Positions 1 through 9,123 of a stretch of 64,000 bases of DNA are shown piece by piece. The translations under genes and the position numbers were made by a program. Position 1 is the first letter of the stretch; every line of letters begins with the position of its first letter. The stretch spans positions 186,001 to 250,000 of the forward strand of contig NZ_JACDXX010000003.1 of the NCBI RefSeq assembly GCF_020539525.1, read 5' to 3'. The DNA is from Pseudogemmobacter faecipullorum (GTDB lineage: Bacteria; Pseudomonadota; Alphaproteobacteria; Rhodobacterales; Rhodobacteraceae). The notes beneath the pieces were generated by a model. It was not told where the DNA came from, made no database searches, and saw only the letters and a program-made list of their open reading frames with translations.

Positions 1-158
1 AGGGAAGACATCTGGAACGGCTCCGGAAAGCAGGGCTGGGGGCTGACTATGCCCGGGGGGCGCAGCGAAGAAAAGCCCCCCGCCACTTCGCCTCTGTCAC
101 CCGCTCACCGGGGAGGCGCGCCGGCCCGTGCCCCCGCCGGGGGGGGCTGAGGCAAAGC

Positions 159-2039
159 TCAGCCAGCCGGGTTGGCGGCGGCGGGCGGCGTGGTGCCATC
201 GCGGAACTGCAGCGCATAGAGGCTGGCATAGAGCCCCTCCTGGGCCAGCAGTTCGGCATGGGTGCCGCGCTCGGCCACCTCACCTTGCGACAGCACAAGG
301 ATCTGATCGGCATTGCGCACCGTGGCAAGGCGATGGGCAATCACCAGGGTGGTGCGGCCCTGCTGGGCCTTGGCCAGCGCCTCGGTCACCGCCAGCTCCG
401 AGGCGGCATCCAGCGCCGAGGTGGCCTCGTCCAGCAGCAGCACCGGCGCTTCGGCCAGCAAGGCGCGGGCAATGGCGATGCGCTGACGCTGACCGCCCGA
501 AAGCGCTGAGCCACGCGGCCCGGCCAGGCTGTCGAGCCCGGCGGGCAGGCGGGCGAGAAAGCCCGTGACATTGGCATCCTCAAGCGCGCGCGCCAGCGCC
601 GCCTCGCTGATCCCCTCACGGCCAAGGATCAGGTTCTCGCGCAGGCTCTCATCAAACAAAGCCGCTTCCTGGCTCACCGCGGCAAAGAGCTGGCGCTGAT
701 CGGCGAGGGAAAACTGCCGCGCATCGGCACCGCCGATCAGAATGCGCCCCGCCTGGGGCTCGGCCAGCGCGGTCAGCAGATGGAAGACGGTTGATTTTCC
801 CGCCCCCGAAGCCCCGACCAGCGCCGTGACCTTGCCGGCGGGCGCGGTGAAGGACAGGCCGTTGAGCACCGGCTGGGCATCATAGCCGAACTGCACATTC
901 TCAAAGCGGATCTCGGGCGGCAGTGCCCCGGGGCTGGCGGTGCTGATCGCGGGGCGCTGCATCGAGGGGCGGGCGTCAAACAGCTCATAGATCCGCACCA
1001 GCGAGGCAATGGCAATCTGGCGGTAGCCTGCCAGATCCGAGAGGCGGCGGATCGGCTGGAAGGTCAGCGCCATGGCGGTGAAAAAGGCCATGAATTCGCC
1101 AGTGGTGCGGGTGCCTGCCACCACCTCACGCCCGCCAAGGATCAGCACGGCGAAAAAGCCGATGCCGGTCACCACATCGACAAGTGCGGGCATGGTGGCG
1201 CGGCCAAGGGTGGATTTCACCTCGGCGCGGCAGATCCGCGCCACGATTTTCTGGAAGCGGCTGGCCTGGTATTCCTCCATCCGGTTCAGCCGGACCTGCT
1301 GAATGCCGTGGAAAATCTCATCAAGCCGCGTGGTGCGCAGGCTGGCCTGAACCCGGGTCTGCATGGTCTTGCGTCGGATATAGCGCTGCAGGGCAATGGC
1401 GGGCAGCAGCAGCAGCGGCGTGCCGATCAGCGCCACCAGCGTCCAGCGCATATCGATTGACAGGGCGACGATGAACAGGCCGAGCAGCGAGACCAGATCG
1501 CGGCCGATGCCGGCAATCACCATCTGCGTCGCCGATTGCGCCGCCACGGTATCACCCTGGATGCGCTCGATCAGCGCGCCGGGGGCATTATGCTGGAAGA
1601 AACTGCCGTCGAGGGTCAGGATATGGCGCAACAAGGCCTCCTGCATATCGGCGGCGGTGGTCTGATTGACCAGCGCGATCAGCCAGCGCCCCAGCACCGA
1701 AGTGACGGCCCGGATCAGGAACAGGCCCAGAATGCCAAGGCCGACCCAGACCAGAGCCGCAGTCGAGCGCTGGCCGAAGACCTCATCAAACAGCGGCTCG
1801 AGCATCCAGGACAGCAGGCCAAGGGTCGAGCCCTCGATCGCGGACAGCAGCAGCGCAATGAAGATCAGCCCAAAGCGCTTGCGGACAAATTCGCTCCAGA
1901 ACCGGCGAAACAGCTTTGGCGGCAGGGGCGTGGCCTCTGCTGCCGTGCCCGCCGTGCCCGGGCTCAGCGGTCGCTCTGGTGCCGCAAAGGGCGGGGCAGC
2001 GGCGGCTGCGGTTGTGGCTTCTGTGCGATCGTCACTCAT
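159..2039 (-). CDS. ABC exporter, fused permease/ATPase (MsbA-like)
   Basis: Half-transporter of 626 residues that would dimerise in the inner membrane and export a lipid or other hydrophobic compound. A charged/Ala-rich N-terminus is followed by a six-helix permease domain (about residues 45-350) and a C-terminal ATPase with Walker A GASGAGKST, signature LSGGQRQRIAIARAL, Walker B LLLDEATSALD and a switch His (IAHRLATV). The single-chain membrane-plus-ATPase order is that of the MsbA/type I exporter family. I chose the ATG at 2039, which has AGGG close upstream; a GTG two codons earlier (2045) is also possible. No partner gene lies next to it, so the substrate cannot be read from context; lipid A core flippase is only one possibility. 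Confidence 0.85.
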   Translation of the reverse strand: MSDDRTEATTAAAAAPPFAAPERPLSPGTAGTAAEATPLPPKLFRRFWSEFVRKRFGLIFIALLLSAIEGSTLGLLSWMLEPLFDEVFGQRSTAALVWVGLGILGLFLIRAVTSVLGRWLIALVNQTTAADMQEALLRHILTLDGSFFQHNAPGALIERIQGDTVAAQSATQMVIAGIGRDLVSLLGLFIVALSIDMRWTLVALIGTPLLLLPAIALQRYIRRKTMQTRVQASLRTTRLDEIFHGIQQVRLNRMEEYQASRFQKIVARICRAEVKSTLGRATMPALVDVVTGIGFFAVLILGGREVVAGTRTTGEFMAFFTAMALTFQPIRRLSDLAGYRQIAIASLVRIYELFDARPSMQRPAISTASPGALPPEIRFENVQFGYDAQPVLNGLSFTAPAGKVTALVGASGAGKSTVFHLLTALAEPQAGRILIGGADARQFSLADQRQLFAAVSQEAALFDESLRENLILGREGISEAALARALEDANVTGFLARLPAGLDSLAGPRGSALSGGQRQRIAIARALLAEAPVLLLDEATSALDAASELAVTEALAKAQQGRTTLVIAHRLATVRNADQILVLSQGEVAERGTHAELLAQEGLYASLYALQFRDGTTPPAAANPAG

Positions 2040-2114
2040 GCTCACCCTGGACCCGGCCTTTCCTGCGTCTGGACCCAGGGTGTAGCGCAGCCGCGCCCCC
2101 CGCTCAACCCGGCG

Positions 2115-2525
2115 TCAGGGCGCCGGGCTGGCGCTCTCATGCGCCGCCAGCCAGTCCTGCATCCAGGTGATTTCCTTTTCCTGCGCCGCGATCACCTCCT
2201 CGGCCAGTTTGCGCACTTCGGGGTCTTTGCCATGTTCGAGCACGATCTGTGCCATGGCCACCGCCCCCTGATGATGCGGGATCATGCCGCGAATGAAATC
2301 GACATCGGCATCGCCACTATAGGCAATCGCCATGCCGCCATGCATTTCGGCCGCCGCCGCTTCATAGGCCCGGGTCGAGGCGCTGGCGCTGGCATCATCG
2401 CTGGCGCTCATCGCCGCCGGGGCGCCATGCGCCGAATGATCCATCTCCTGGGCCATGAGCGGCAAAGCAGGGACAAGGCTGAGGCTGCTGATCAGCAGCA
2501 GCCCGCGCAGAGTAAAGGGGGACAT
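2115..2525 (-). CDS. DUF305-family secreted protein
   Basis: Protein of 136 residues with an N-terminal signal peptide (hydrophobic residues about 5-24, cleavage near ALPLMA-QE), so it should be periplasmic. The mature part is the DUF305 fold: [13 protein letters not shown] and a later EKEITWMQ segment, the His/Met-rich helical signature seen in this family. Some members bind copper; the HHQ and MDHSAH motifs would fit metal binding, but no copper gene is adjacent, so that is inference only. The gene stands alone on the minus strand between the ABC exporter and a divergent amidotransferase. Confidence 0.85.
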   Translation of the reverse strand: MSPFTLRGLLLISSLSLVPALPLMAQEMDHSAHGAPAAMSASDDASASASTRAYEAAAAEMHGGMAIAYSGDADVDFIRGMIPHHQGAVAMAQIVLEHGKDPEVRKLAEEVIAAQEKEITWMQDWLAAHESASPAP

Positions 2526-2724
2526 CGCAGTTTCTCCTCTGGTGTTTTTTCAGCTGTCGCACCTTCCAGCGGGGGGAAGGCAAATCGCAGCTGCGTGATC
2601 GCCGGCGGATTCTTGCCACCCCGGCGGCGCGGGCAGGTCTCTGTGCAGCAGGACAGGGGTGGTTGTGCAGCCCGGGGCGCTTCTGTTTCGGGCCGCTCAG
2701 GGCTAAGGTGGCACCGAGACCAGA

Positions 2725-3594
2725 ATGGTGCGGATAATGCCAGACCAGAGTACCGGATCGCCGAGCTGCGGATCGCGGAATGCCCAGACCCTGAACCAGC
2801 CCCCGAGCCAGACCCGGAACCGGCGCCCGGTGATCGGGATTATCTCTAACCCTCATGAGATTGAGGGCGGATATAACCTGCATGGCAGTGGCGATATCAA
2901 CACTGCTGCGGTGGCTCAGGTGGCGGGCTGTCTGCCGCTGATCATCCCCGCAGATCCGCGCCTGGTGCAGGTGGCGGAGCTGCTCGATCTCTGCGATGGT
3001 TTTCTGCTGACCGGCGGCCGCCCCAATGTTCATCCCAGCGAATATGGCGAGGATGAAACCCCTGCGCATGGCGCTTTTGACCGTGGCCGCGATGCGGTCA
3101 CGCTGCCGCTGATCCGCGCCTGTGTCGAGCGCGGCCAGCCGGTGTTTGGCATCTGCCGCGGCTTTCAGGAGGTGAATGTGGCGATGGGCGGCAGCCTCTG
3201 GCCCGAGATCCGCGATCTGCCGGGCCGGATGAACCACCGTATGCCGCCCGATGGCACGATGGATGAGAAATTCGCTCTGCGCCATAAGGTGAGCTTTACC
3301 GAGGGCGGGGTGTTTCACCGGCTGATGGGCAGCAGCGAGGTGATGACCAATACTTTGCATGGCCAGGGCATCAACCGGGCCGGGGCGCGGATCATGATTG
3401 ATGGCCGTGCGCCGGATCAGACCCCCGAGGCGATCTATGTCGAGGGCGCGCCCGGCTTTACCCTTTCGGTGCAATGGCATCCCGAATGGCGGGCCGGCGA
3501 GGATCCGGTGTCGCGCCGGCTGTTTGAGGCCTTTGGCAGATCGGCCGCCGCCTGGGCGGCAGGGCAAGGCCCGCTGCAGGCCGGGGGCGCCTGA
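2725..3594 (+). CDS. gamma-glutamyl-gamma-aminobutyrate hydrolase family protein (peptidase C26, PuuD-like)
   Basis: Class I glutamine-amidotransferase-like hydrolase of 289 residues. The family core starts near residue 33 (RRPVIGIISNP). The nucleophile Cys is in FGICRGFQEVNVA and the catalytic His in VQWHPEW near the C-terminus. Characterised relatives release GABA or related amino acids from gamma-glutamyl conjugates in polyamine breakdown. No other putrescine genes are nearby, so the substrate is open. The first 30 residues are not conserved-looking; an internal ATG at 2737 is an equally good start. Confidence 0.85.
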   Translation: MVRIMPDQSTGSPSCGSRNAQTLNQPPSQTRNRRPVIGIISNPHEIEGGYNLHGSGDINTAAVAQVAGCLPLIIPADPRLVQVAELLDLCDGFLLTGGRPNVHPSEYGEDETPAHGAFDRGRDAVTLPLIRACVERGQPVFGICRGFQEVNVAMGGSLWPEIRDLPGRMNHRMPPDGTMDEKFALRHKVSFTEGGVFHRLMGSSEVMTNTLHGQGINRAGARIMIDGRAPDQTPEAIYVEGAPGFTLSVQWHPEWRAGEDPVSRRLFEAFGRSAAAWAAGQGPLQAGGA

Positions 3595-3767
3595 GGCCCG
3601 GCTCTGGGCCCGTCTCTGAGGCCCCCGTCTCTGAGGTCCGCCTCGCGCCGCGCCGCTCAGCCCTGGTGCCCAGGCTTGCTGCAGGGGTGGGGATCGCGTT
3701 AGGTTAGCGCAAACGGTCCGCCTGAAATCAGGGGGGCCGCGCGCATTTTCCGGGGGAGAGAGGCAGA

Positions 3768-4454
3768 ATGAAACGCTCACGCGTGAATGAGATTATGGCC
3801 GCAGCGGATGAGATGATCCGCCATTACGGCTTTACTTTGCCACCCTTCGCCTATTGGAGCCCGGAGCAGTTTCAGGCCCGCAAGGCCGAGGCCTCGCGGC
3901 TGATCGCCGGGCGCTGCGGCTGGGATATCACCGATTTCGGCGATGGCCGCTTCGATGAGATGGGGCTGTTCCTCTTCACTTTGCGCAATGGCTCGCTCGC
4001 GGATCTGCAGCGTGGCGGCGGCATGTGCTATGCCGAAAAGCTGCTGATCTCGCGCCAGGATCAGATCTCGCCGATGCATACCCATTTCCTCAAGGCCGAG
4101 GATATTATTAACCGCGGCGGCGCTACCCTGGTGGTTGAGCTTTATGGCAGCGATGACAAAGGCGGTTTTGCCGAGGATCGCGGTGGTCTGGTGCGCTGTG
4201 ACGGCATTGACCGGCCCTATGGCCCGGGCGAGAGGCTGAAGCTCGCGCCCGGGGAATCCGTCACGCTGATGCCGGGCGACTGGCATGCTTTCTGGGGCGA
4301 GGGCGGCGATGTGCTGATCGGCGAGGTCTCGACCGTGAATGACGATCTGACCGATAATATCTACCGCCTGCCGATCGGCCGCTTTGCCGAGATCGAAGAG
4401 GATGTCGCCCCGACCCATCTGCTGGTCAGCGATTACGACCGCTGGCTGGCCTGA
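3768..4454 (+). CDS. D-lyxose/D-mannose ketol-isomerase (cupin sugar isomerase)
   Basis: Cytoplasmic isomerase of 228 residues, the usual family length. The cupin metal-site segment is MHTHFLKAEDIINRGG, followed by the second cupin motif around MPGDWHAFWGEGG, as in D-lyxose isomerases that convert D-lyxose to D-xylulose and D-mannose to D-fructose with a divalent metal. The start is well supported: a strong purine-rich site (GGGGGAGAGAGG) precedes the ATG. It follows the amidotransferase on the same strand after about 170 bases and ends at a clear terminator. No sugar transporter is adjacent. Confidence 0.85.
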   Translation: MKRSRVNEIMAAADEMIRHYGFTLPPFAYWSPEQFQARKAEASRLIAGRCGWDITDFGDGRFDEMGLFLFTLRNGSLADLQRGGGMCYAEKLLISRQDQISPMHTHFLKAEDIINRGGATLVVELYGSDDKGGFAEDRGGLVRCDGIDRPYGPGERLKLAPGESVTLMPGDWHAFWGEGGDVLIGEVSTVNDDLTDNIYRLPIGRFAEIEEDVAPTHLLVSDYDRWLA

Positions 4455-4475
4455 GCCGAGGCTTCAGCGCAGATG

Positions 4476-4505
4476 AAAAAGGCCGCCCGGGGGCGGCCTT
4501 TTTTA
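4476..4505 (+). terminator. Rho-independent terminator after the D-lyxose isomerase gene
   Basis: Perfect 9-bp stem (AAGGCCGCC / GGCGGCCTT) with a CGGG loop, followed by a T-run, 22 bases past the stop codon. The A-run on the other side means it could also serve the convergent L,D-transpeptidase gene. Confidence 0.85.
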
Positions 4506-4521
4506 GTGCGTTCACCGATGC

Positions 4522-5637
4522 TTACTCGGCGCTGTTGCCGATCGCTGAGGGGGCCGTGACCGCAGGCGGGGTCGCGGTTTCAGCCGGCGCGAACAAAGGG
4601 GCAGCCGGGGCAGTCGCCGCCGGAGCGGTGCTGGCCGGGGCAGTCGCTGCCGGGGCCGGGCTGGCCGGGGCATTTGCCGCCGGGACGGTGCTGGCCGGTG
4701 CGGTCGAAGGCGCGATCACCGTCTGGCCCGGGGCTGCCGGGGCGGTGTTGCTGCCTGCCGCCGGGGTTGCGCTCTCAGCTGCTGCCGGTGCGGCAGGCAG
4801 CGAGGGCCCGATCATGGGCCCGATCATGGGCGGTGTGACCGCCGGGGTCACGGCCGCCGGTTTCGGCTCGGCTTTTTTCTTCGGGGCCGGCGGCTTGGGA
4901 ATGTTCAGACCTTTCGGCATTTCGCCGGAAGCGGTCAGAACGATGACTTTCTCACCGCCTTTGACCCGCTCATAAAGGTCCATCACATCCTGGTTGATCA
5001 TCCGGAAGCAGCCCGAAGAGGCATTGCGGCCAATGGTCTTCCATTCCGGGGTGCCATGGATGCGGTAGCCGTAATCGCGGCCACCCGAGGTCAGATAGAT
5101 CGCGCGCGAGCCCAGCGGGTTGGTCGGGCCTCCCGGCTGGCCATTGCGCCATTTCTCGAGGCTGGGTTTGCGGTCGATCATCTCGGAGGGCGGGGTCCAG
5201 GTCGGCCACTGACGCTTGTTTGAGACAATGGATTCACCCGACCACTGGAAGCCCTCGGCGCCGACCGAAATGCCATAGCGAATCGCTTTGCCATCGCCGA
5301 GCACATAATAAAGCAGCTTATAGCGCGGATCGATGATGATCGTGCCCGGCGGCTGATCGCTTTCATAGGCCACGACCTGGCGGCGGTGGCTTTCCGGGAT
5401 CTGTTCGACCGGAACCGCCGGAATGGCAAATTTGCCATCTGAGCGCGCGGCATAGATCGTGGGATCGGTGGTGATCTCGGGCTGTTCTGCCAGCTGCGGC
5501 TGAACCAGCTGCTCGCCGGTCATTGTATCGACACAGGCCGAGAGCAGCAGGGCTGAAGTCAGAAGAGCGACCGGGGCTTTGGTCAAACTGCCGCGGAAAT
5601 TTACAGTTGAAAGAGTGGCCAGGCTGGGAATTCGCAT
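4522..5637 (-). CDS. L,D-transpeptidase, YkuD family lipoprotein with Ala/Pro-rich tail
   Basis: Predicted lipoprotein of 371 residues that cross-links peptidoglycan or attaches proteins to it in the periplasm. A lipobox (LLSAC) puts the acylated Cys at residue 35. The YkuD domain spans about residues 97-235, with catalytic His194 (YRIHGTPEW) and Cys210 (ASSGCFRM). Residues about 250 to the end are a low-complexity Ala/Pro/Thr/Ser tail made of imperfect copies of an APAxTAP-like unit, possibly a cell-wall spacer. The ATG at 5637 places the signal sequence correctly; an in-frame start 18 codons upstream would add an unlikely extension. Confidence 0.88.
   Translation of the reverse strand: MRIPSLATLSTVNFRGSLTKAPVALLTSALLLSACVDTMTGEQLVQPQLAEQPEITTDPTIYAARSDGKFAIPAVPVEQIPESHRRQVVAYESDQPPGTIIIDPRYKLLYYVLGDGKAIRYGISVGAEGFQWSGESIVSNKRQWPTWTPPSEMIDRKPSLEKWRNGQPGGPTNPLGSRAIYLTSGGRDYGYRIHGTPEWKTIGRNASSGCFRMINQDVMDLYERVKGGEKVIVLTASGEMPKGLNIPKPPAPKKKAEPKPAAVTPAVTPPMIGPMIGPSLPAAPAAAESATPAAGSNTAPAAPGQTVIAPSTAPASTVPAANAPASPAPAATAPASTAPAATAPAAPLFAPAETATPPAVTAPSAIGNSAE
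4580..4760. repeat. imperfect minisatellite encoding the Ala/Pro/Thr tail of the L,D-transpeptidase
   Basis: Short GC-rich units (GCCGGGGC and GTGCTGGCCGG variants, roughly 15-30 bases) recur in phase with the reading frame. They encode repeated APA(S/A)TAP-type residues. Copy number here could vary between strains. Confidence 0.6.
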
Positions 5638-5944
5638 CCGGGGTCTCACATGTTCACAAACGATGGGCATCAGGACCCCGATCAGGGCCATTTTCCCGCT
5701 TTGGTTCAGTGCGCGACGCTAACGGAGAGGTCAAGGGGCGTCAAACTGTAGCAGCACGCTTTGAATGACAGGAGCGTGATGGCCAGGCTCTGGCGGTTTT
5801 GCCAGGAAAAACACTCAGGATCTGAGGGCGGCCGATGGCCTGAGGGCTGCCCCTGGCCCTGACCCGGGGGGCGGGGCATAGCCCTGTCCGGCGCCGTCCG
5901 GGCGCCGGGGCAAAACCCTTCGGGGCTTGCGGGGCAGCCGGGGC
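5638..5944. other. intergenic region upstream of the L,D-transpeptidase gene
   Basis: About 307 bases between the L,D-transpeptidase start and the kynureninase stop, both on the minus strand. It must hold the L,D-transpeptidase promoter, but no convincing -35/-10 pair is visible. The left part is moderately AT-rich and the right part is GC-rich with small hairpins. I see no gene. Confidence 0.5.
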
Positions 5945-7141
5945 TCAGGTCACCGCGGCGCGGGTTTTATAGGCGGGATTGTCCCAGAGCCGTTCTGCCA
6001 TCACCCGTGCAAGGATCGCAGTGGCGCGGCGGATATCGCTTTCATCAATATAAAGCGGGGTAAAGCCGAATCGCAGGATGTCCGGCGCGCGGAAATCACC
6101 GATCACCCCTTGGGCAATCAAAGCCTGCATGATCGCATAGCCCTCGGGATGGCGGAAGCTGACCTGGCTGCCACGGATCCCGGGATCACGCGGGCTGGCC
6201 AGCTCGAGTTCGGGGCAGGCGGCTTCGGTGTCGCGGATGAACTGTTCCTGCAAGGCGAGCGAGGCTTTGCGCAGATCCTCGGGATCGACCCCCTCCCAGA
6301 CATCAAGCGCGGCATCGAGCGCGGCAAGGGCGAGGATCGGCGGCGTGCCGACCCGCATCCGCTCAATGCCCTGGCCGGGGCGGTAGTCGAGGTCAAAGGC
6401 AAAGGGTTTCTCATGCCCCATCCAGCCCGAAAGCCCCGGGCGCGCCTTTGCCTGATGGCGCGGGGCCACATAGATGAAGGCCGGACCGCCGGGGCCGGAA
6501 TTGAGGTATTTATAGCTGCAGCCCACCGCAAAATCGGCGCCGTCGCGCGCCAGATGCACCGGGAAGGCCCCGGCCGAATGCGCCAGATCCCAGACCAGCA
6601 GCGCGCCTCTGGCATGGGCCAGCTGCGCCAGCGCCGCCATATCATGGCGCCGCCCGCTGCGGTAATCGGTCTCGGTCACCATCACCACGGCAACGCTTTC
6701 ATCAATCGCGGCCGCAACTTCTTCCGGGGCCACGGTTTTCACCTCATAGCCCTTGCCAAGGCTGCGCGTCAGCCCGTCGGCAATATAGAGATCCGAGGGG
6801 AAATTGCCGGTATCGGACAGAATGACCCGGCGCCCGGGCACCAGTTCCAGCGCCGAGGACAGGGCCTGCCAGACCTTGATCGACAAAGTGTCGCCCATCA
6901 CCACCGAGCCGGGCTCCGCCCCGATCAGCCTTGCGACCCGGTCACCGATCCGGCGCGGCATCTCCATCCAGCCGGCCTCATTCCAGCCCCGGATCAGCAT
7001 CTGACCCCATTCCTCGCGCACCACTTTCGCCAGCCGCTCGGGCACCGCTTTCGGCAGGGGGCCAAGGGAATTGCCGTCGAGATAGATCACCCCTTCGGGC
7101 AGATCGAACATGGCTCTGGTCGCGGAAAAATCTGTCGCCAC
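5945..7141 (-). CDS. kynU: kynureninase
   Basis: PLP enzyme of 398 residues that cleaves kynurenine to anthranilate and alanine (or 3-hydroxykynurenine to 3-hydroxyanthranilate) in tryptophan breakdown. The fold type I core is visible: YLDGNSLGPLP near the N-terminus, VWDLAHSAGAFPV before the cofactor lysine, and Lys211 in GCSYKYLNSGPGG. I chose the GTG at 7141 because GGAGAG lies 7 bases upstream and the family begins at about this point; an ATG 26 codons upstream adds an atypical extension. No dioxygenase gene is adjacent, but an arylformamidase-like hydrolase lies at 22391-23200. Confidence 0.92.
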   Translation of the reverse strand: MATDFSATRAMFDLPEGVIYLDGNSLGPLPKAVPERLAKVVREEWGQMLIRGWNEAGWMEMPRRIGDRVARLIGAEPGSVVMGDTLSIKVWQALSSALELVPGRRVILSDTGNFPSDLYIADGLTRSLGKGYEVKTVAPEEVAAAIDESVAVVMVTETDYRSGRRHDMAALAQLAHARGALLVWDLAHSAGAFPVHLARDGADFAVGCSYKYLNSGPGGPAFIYVAPRHQAKARPGLSGWMGHEKPFAFDLDYRPGQGIERMRVGTPPILALAALDAALDVWEGVDPEDLRKASLALQEQFIRDTEAACPELELASPRDPGIRGSQVSFRHPEGYAIMQALIAQGVIGDFRAPDILRFGFTPLYIDESDIRRATAILARVMAERLWDNPAYKTRAAVT

Positions 7142-7536
7142 CCTGCGCTCTCCTGTATGATGCCCCGGGCTGAGAAAGGGGCTTTGCCAGACCATGCTCT
7201 GAAGCCGGGGCGGCGGCAAGATCGGCTGATCCGGCGCCGCCGGGCCAGGGCTGAACCAGGGGCGAAATCAGGGGCTGAACCAGGGGCGGGGGCCGGGCGG
7301 AGCCAAAAGTATGAGCCCCGGTTCATTCTGCAGTGCAGAAGCCGCTTTTGCGCTGCCAAATGCCGTAAACTGCTTGCACTTTTCGCGATCAGGGGGAATG
7401 TGAGCCCGCGCGGGCCATGCTCTCACTGTGAAAGAATGGCCCGGTAACTTCAGTGCCTTTGCAATTGCAGCATTGAAATTTTGTTGCGCGATGATATGCG
7501 GGCGGCAGCCGCAGTCAGGAATGGGGAGACAGCACG
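7142..7536. other. divergent intergenic region between kynU and pntA
   Basis: About 395 bases separating two divergent genes, so it should hold both promoters. An approximate direct repeat (AGGGGCTGAACCAGGGGCG type) occurs at 7247-7264 and 7270-7288. Nearer pntA the sequence is more AT-rich (around 7450-7495), the likeliest promoter stretch, but I cannot fix -35 and -10 boxes. Confidence 0.5.
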
Positions 7537-9111
7537 TTGAAAATCGGTGCGTTGAAAGAGGCCTTTGCGGGCGAGAACCGGGTGGCGATGACACCCGACT
7601 CGGCGCTTTTGCTCTCGAAGCTCGGGCATGAATGCCTGATCGAGACCGGAGCCGGCCAGGCGGCAGGCTTTACGGATGAGGCCTATGCGAAAGCAGGGGT
7701 GACGGTTCTGCCTTCGGCGAAAGCCCTGGCGGATGCCTCGGATGTGGTGGTGAAAGTGCGCGGGCCGGAACCGGCCGAGCTCGATCTGCTGCATGAGGGC
7801 GAGACGCTGATCTCGTTCTTCTGGCCGGCGCAGAACCCCGAGCTGCTCGAGCAGGCCAAGGCCAGAGGCGTGACCGCCGTGGCCATGGATATGGTGCCGC
7901 GCATCAGCCGTGCCCAGAAGATGGACGCCCTGTCCTCGATGGCCAATCTCGCGGGCTACCGTGCGGTGATCGAGGCGGCGAATAACTTCCCGCGCTTCTT
8001 CACCGGCCAGGTGACGGCAGCGGGTAAAGTGCCGCCGGCGAAAGTGCTGGTGGTCGGCGCCGGCGTTGCCGGTCTGGCAGCGATCGGGGCCAGCGTTTCG
8101 CTGGGCGCGATCACCTATGCCTTTGACGTGCGTCCGGAAGTGGCCGAGCAGATCAGTTCGATGGGCGCGGAATTCGTCTATCTTGATTTCGCCGAGACCC
8201 AGACCGATGGCGCGGCGACCGGCGGCTATGCCGCTCCGTCGAGCCCGGAATTCCGTGAAGCCCAGCTGAAGAAATTCCGCGAACTGGCGCCGGAGATTGA
8301 CATCGTCATCACCACCGCGCTGATCCCGGGCCGTCCGGCGCCGAAACTCTGGACCGAGGATATGGTTCAGCTGATGAAGCGCGGCTCGGTCATCATCGAC
8401 CTTGCGGCCGAGCGTGGCGGCAATTGCGATCTGACCGTTCCCGATGAGAAAATCGTCACCGCTAACGGCGTGACCGTGGTCGGCTATACCGATTTCCCGA
8501 GCCGTATGGCCACCCAGGCCTCGACGCTTTATGCCAATAACATCCGCCATATGCTGGCCGATCTGACCCCGGGCAAAGACGGGATCATCAACCATAATAT
8601 GGAAGATGACGTCATCCGTGGCGCGACCGTGACCAAAGCGGGCGAGATCACCTTCCCGCCGCCGCCGCCGAAAATCGCGGCGATTGCCGCGCAAAAGCCG
8701 AAGGAAAAAGCCAAAGAGCTGACGCCTGAGGAAAAGCGCGCCGCTGAGACCGCCGCCTTTAAGGCGCAGACCCGCAACCAGTTCACGCTGCTCGGGGTTT
8801 CGGGCGCGGCTTTGCTGCTGGTGGGCCTCGTGGCTCCGGCCTCGTTCATGCAGCATTTCATCGTCTTCGTGCTGTCGTGCTTCGTTGGCTTCCAGATCAT
8901 CTGGAATGTGGCGCATTCGCTGCATACGCCGCTGATGGCGATCACCAATGCGATCTCTTCGATCATCATCCTCGGCGCGCTGATGCAGATCGGCTCGGGC
9001 AACTGGCTGGTGATCATCCTCGCCGGGCTCTCGGTCTTTATGGCCGGTATCAATATCTTTGGGGGCTTCATGGTCACCCGGCGCATGCTCGCCATGTTCC
9101 AGAAGTCGTAA
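7537..9111 (+). CDS. pntA: NAD(P) transhydrogenase subunit alpha
   Basis: Subunit of 524 residues of the proton-translocating transhydrogenase, which uses the proton gradient to reduce NADP+ with NADH. The N-terminal domain I (about residues 1-375) carries the NAD-binding glycine motif [14 protein letters not shown]. After a Lys/Glu-rich linker come C-terminal membrane helices (from about residue 415), including the conserved [13 protein letters not shown] segment. The start codon is TTG at 7537 with GGGGAG 8 bases upstream; the protein begins MKIGALKE as expected for the family. Alpha is a single chain here rather than split as in some alphaproteobacteria. It is followed by pntB 12 bases later. 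Confidence 0.95.
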   Translation: MKIGALKEAFAGENRVAMTPDSALLLSKLGHECLIETGAGQAAGFTDEAYAKAGVTVLPSAKALADASDVVVKVRGPEPAELDLLHEGETLISFFWPAQNPELLEQAKARGVTAVAMDMVPRISRAQKMDALSSMANLAGYRAVIEAANNFPRFFTGQVTAAGKVPPAKVLVVGAGVAGLAAIGASVSLGAITYAFDVRPEVAEQISSMGAEFVYLDFAETQTDGAATGGYAAPSSPEFREAQLKKFRELAPEIDIVITTALIPGRPAPKLWTEDMVQLMKRGSVIIDLAAERGGNCDLTVPDEKIVTANGVTVVGYTDFPSRMATQASTLYANNIRHMLADLTPGKDGIINHNMEDDVIRGATVTKAGEITFPPPPPKIAAIAAQKPKEKAKELTPEEKRAAETAAFKAQTRNQFTLLGVSGAALLLVGLVAPASFMQHFIVFVLSCFVGFQIIWNVAHSLHTPLMAITNAISSIIILGALMQIGSGNWLVIILAGLSVFMAGINIFGGFMVTRRMLAMFQKS

Positions 9112-9123
9112 GGAGAGGGTCGC

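Noticed and set aside
1-158. A gene fragment at the left edge
   Set aside because: Short GC-rich frames exist on both strands but none shows a family motif; the region looks like the 3' flank of the ABC exporter.
2395-3780. A 461-codon minus-strand frame covering the amidotransferase region
   Set aside because: It is opposite the PuuD-like gene, which has the catalytic Cys and His motifs; the antisense product resembles nothing.
4580-4760. A CRISPR-like or mobile repeat array
   Set aside because: Units are in frame, irregular in length, lack spacers, and simply encode the Ala/Pro tail of the L,D-transpeptidase.
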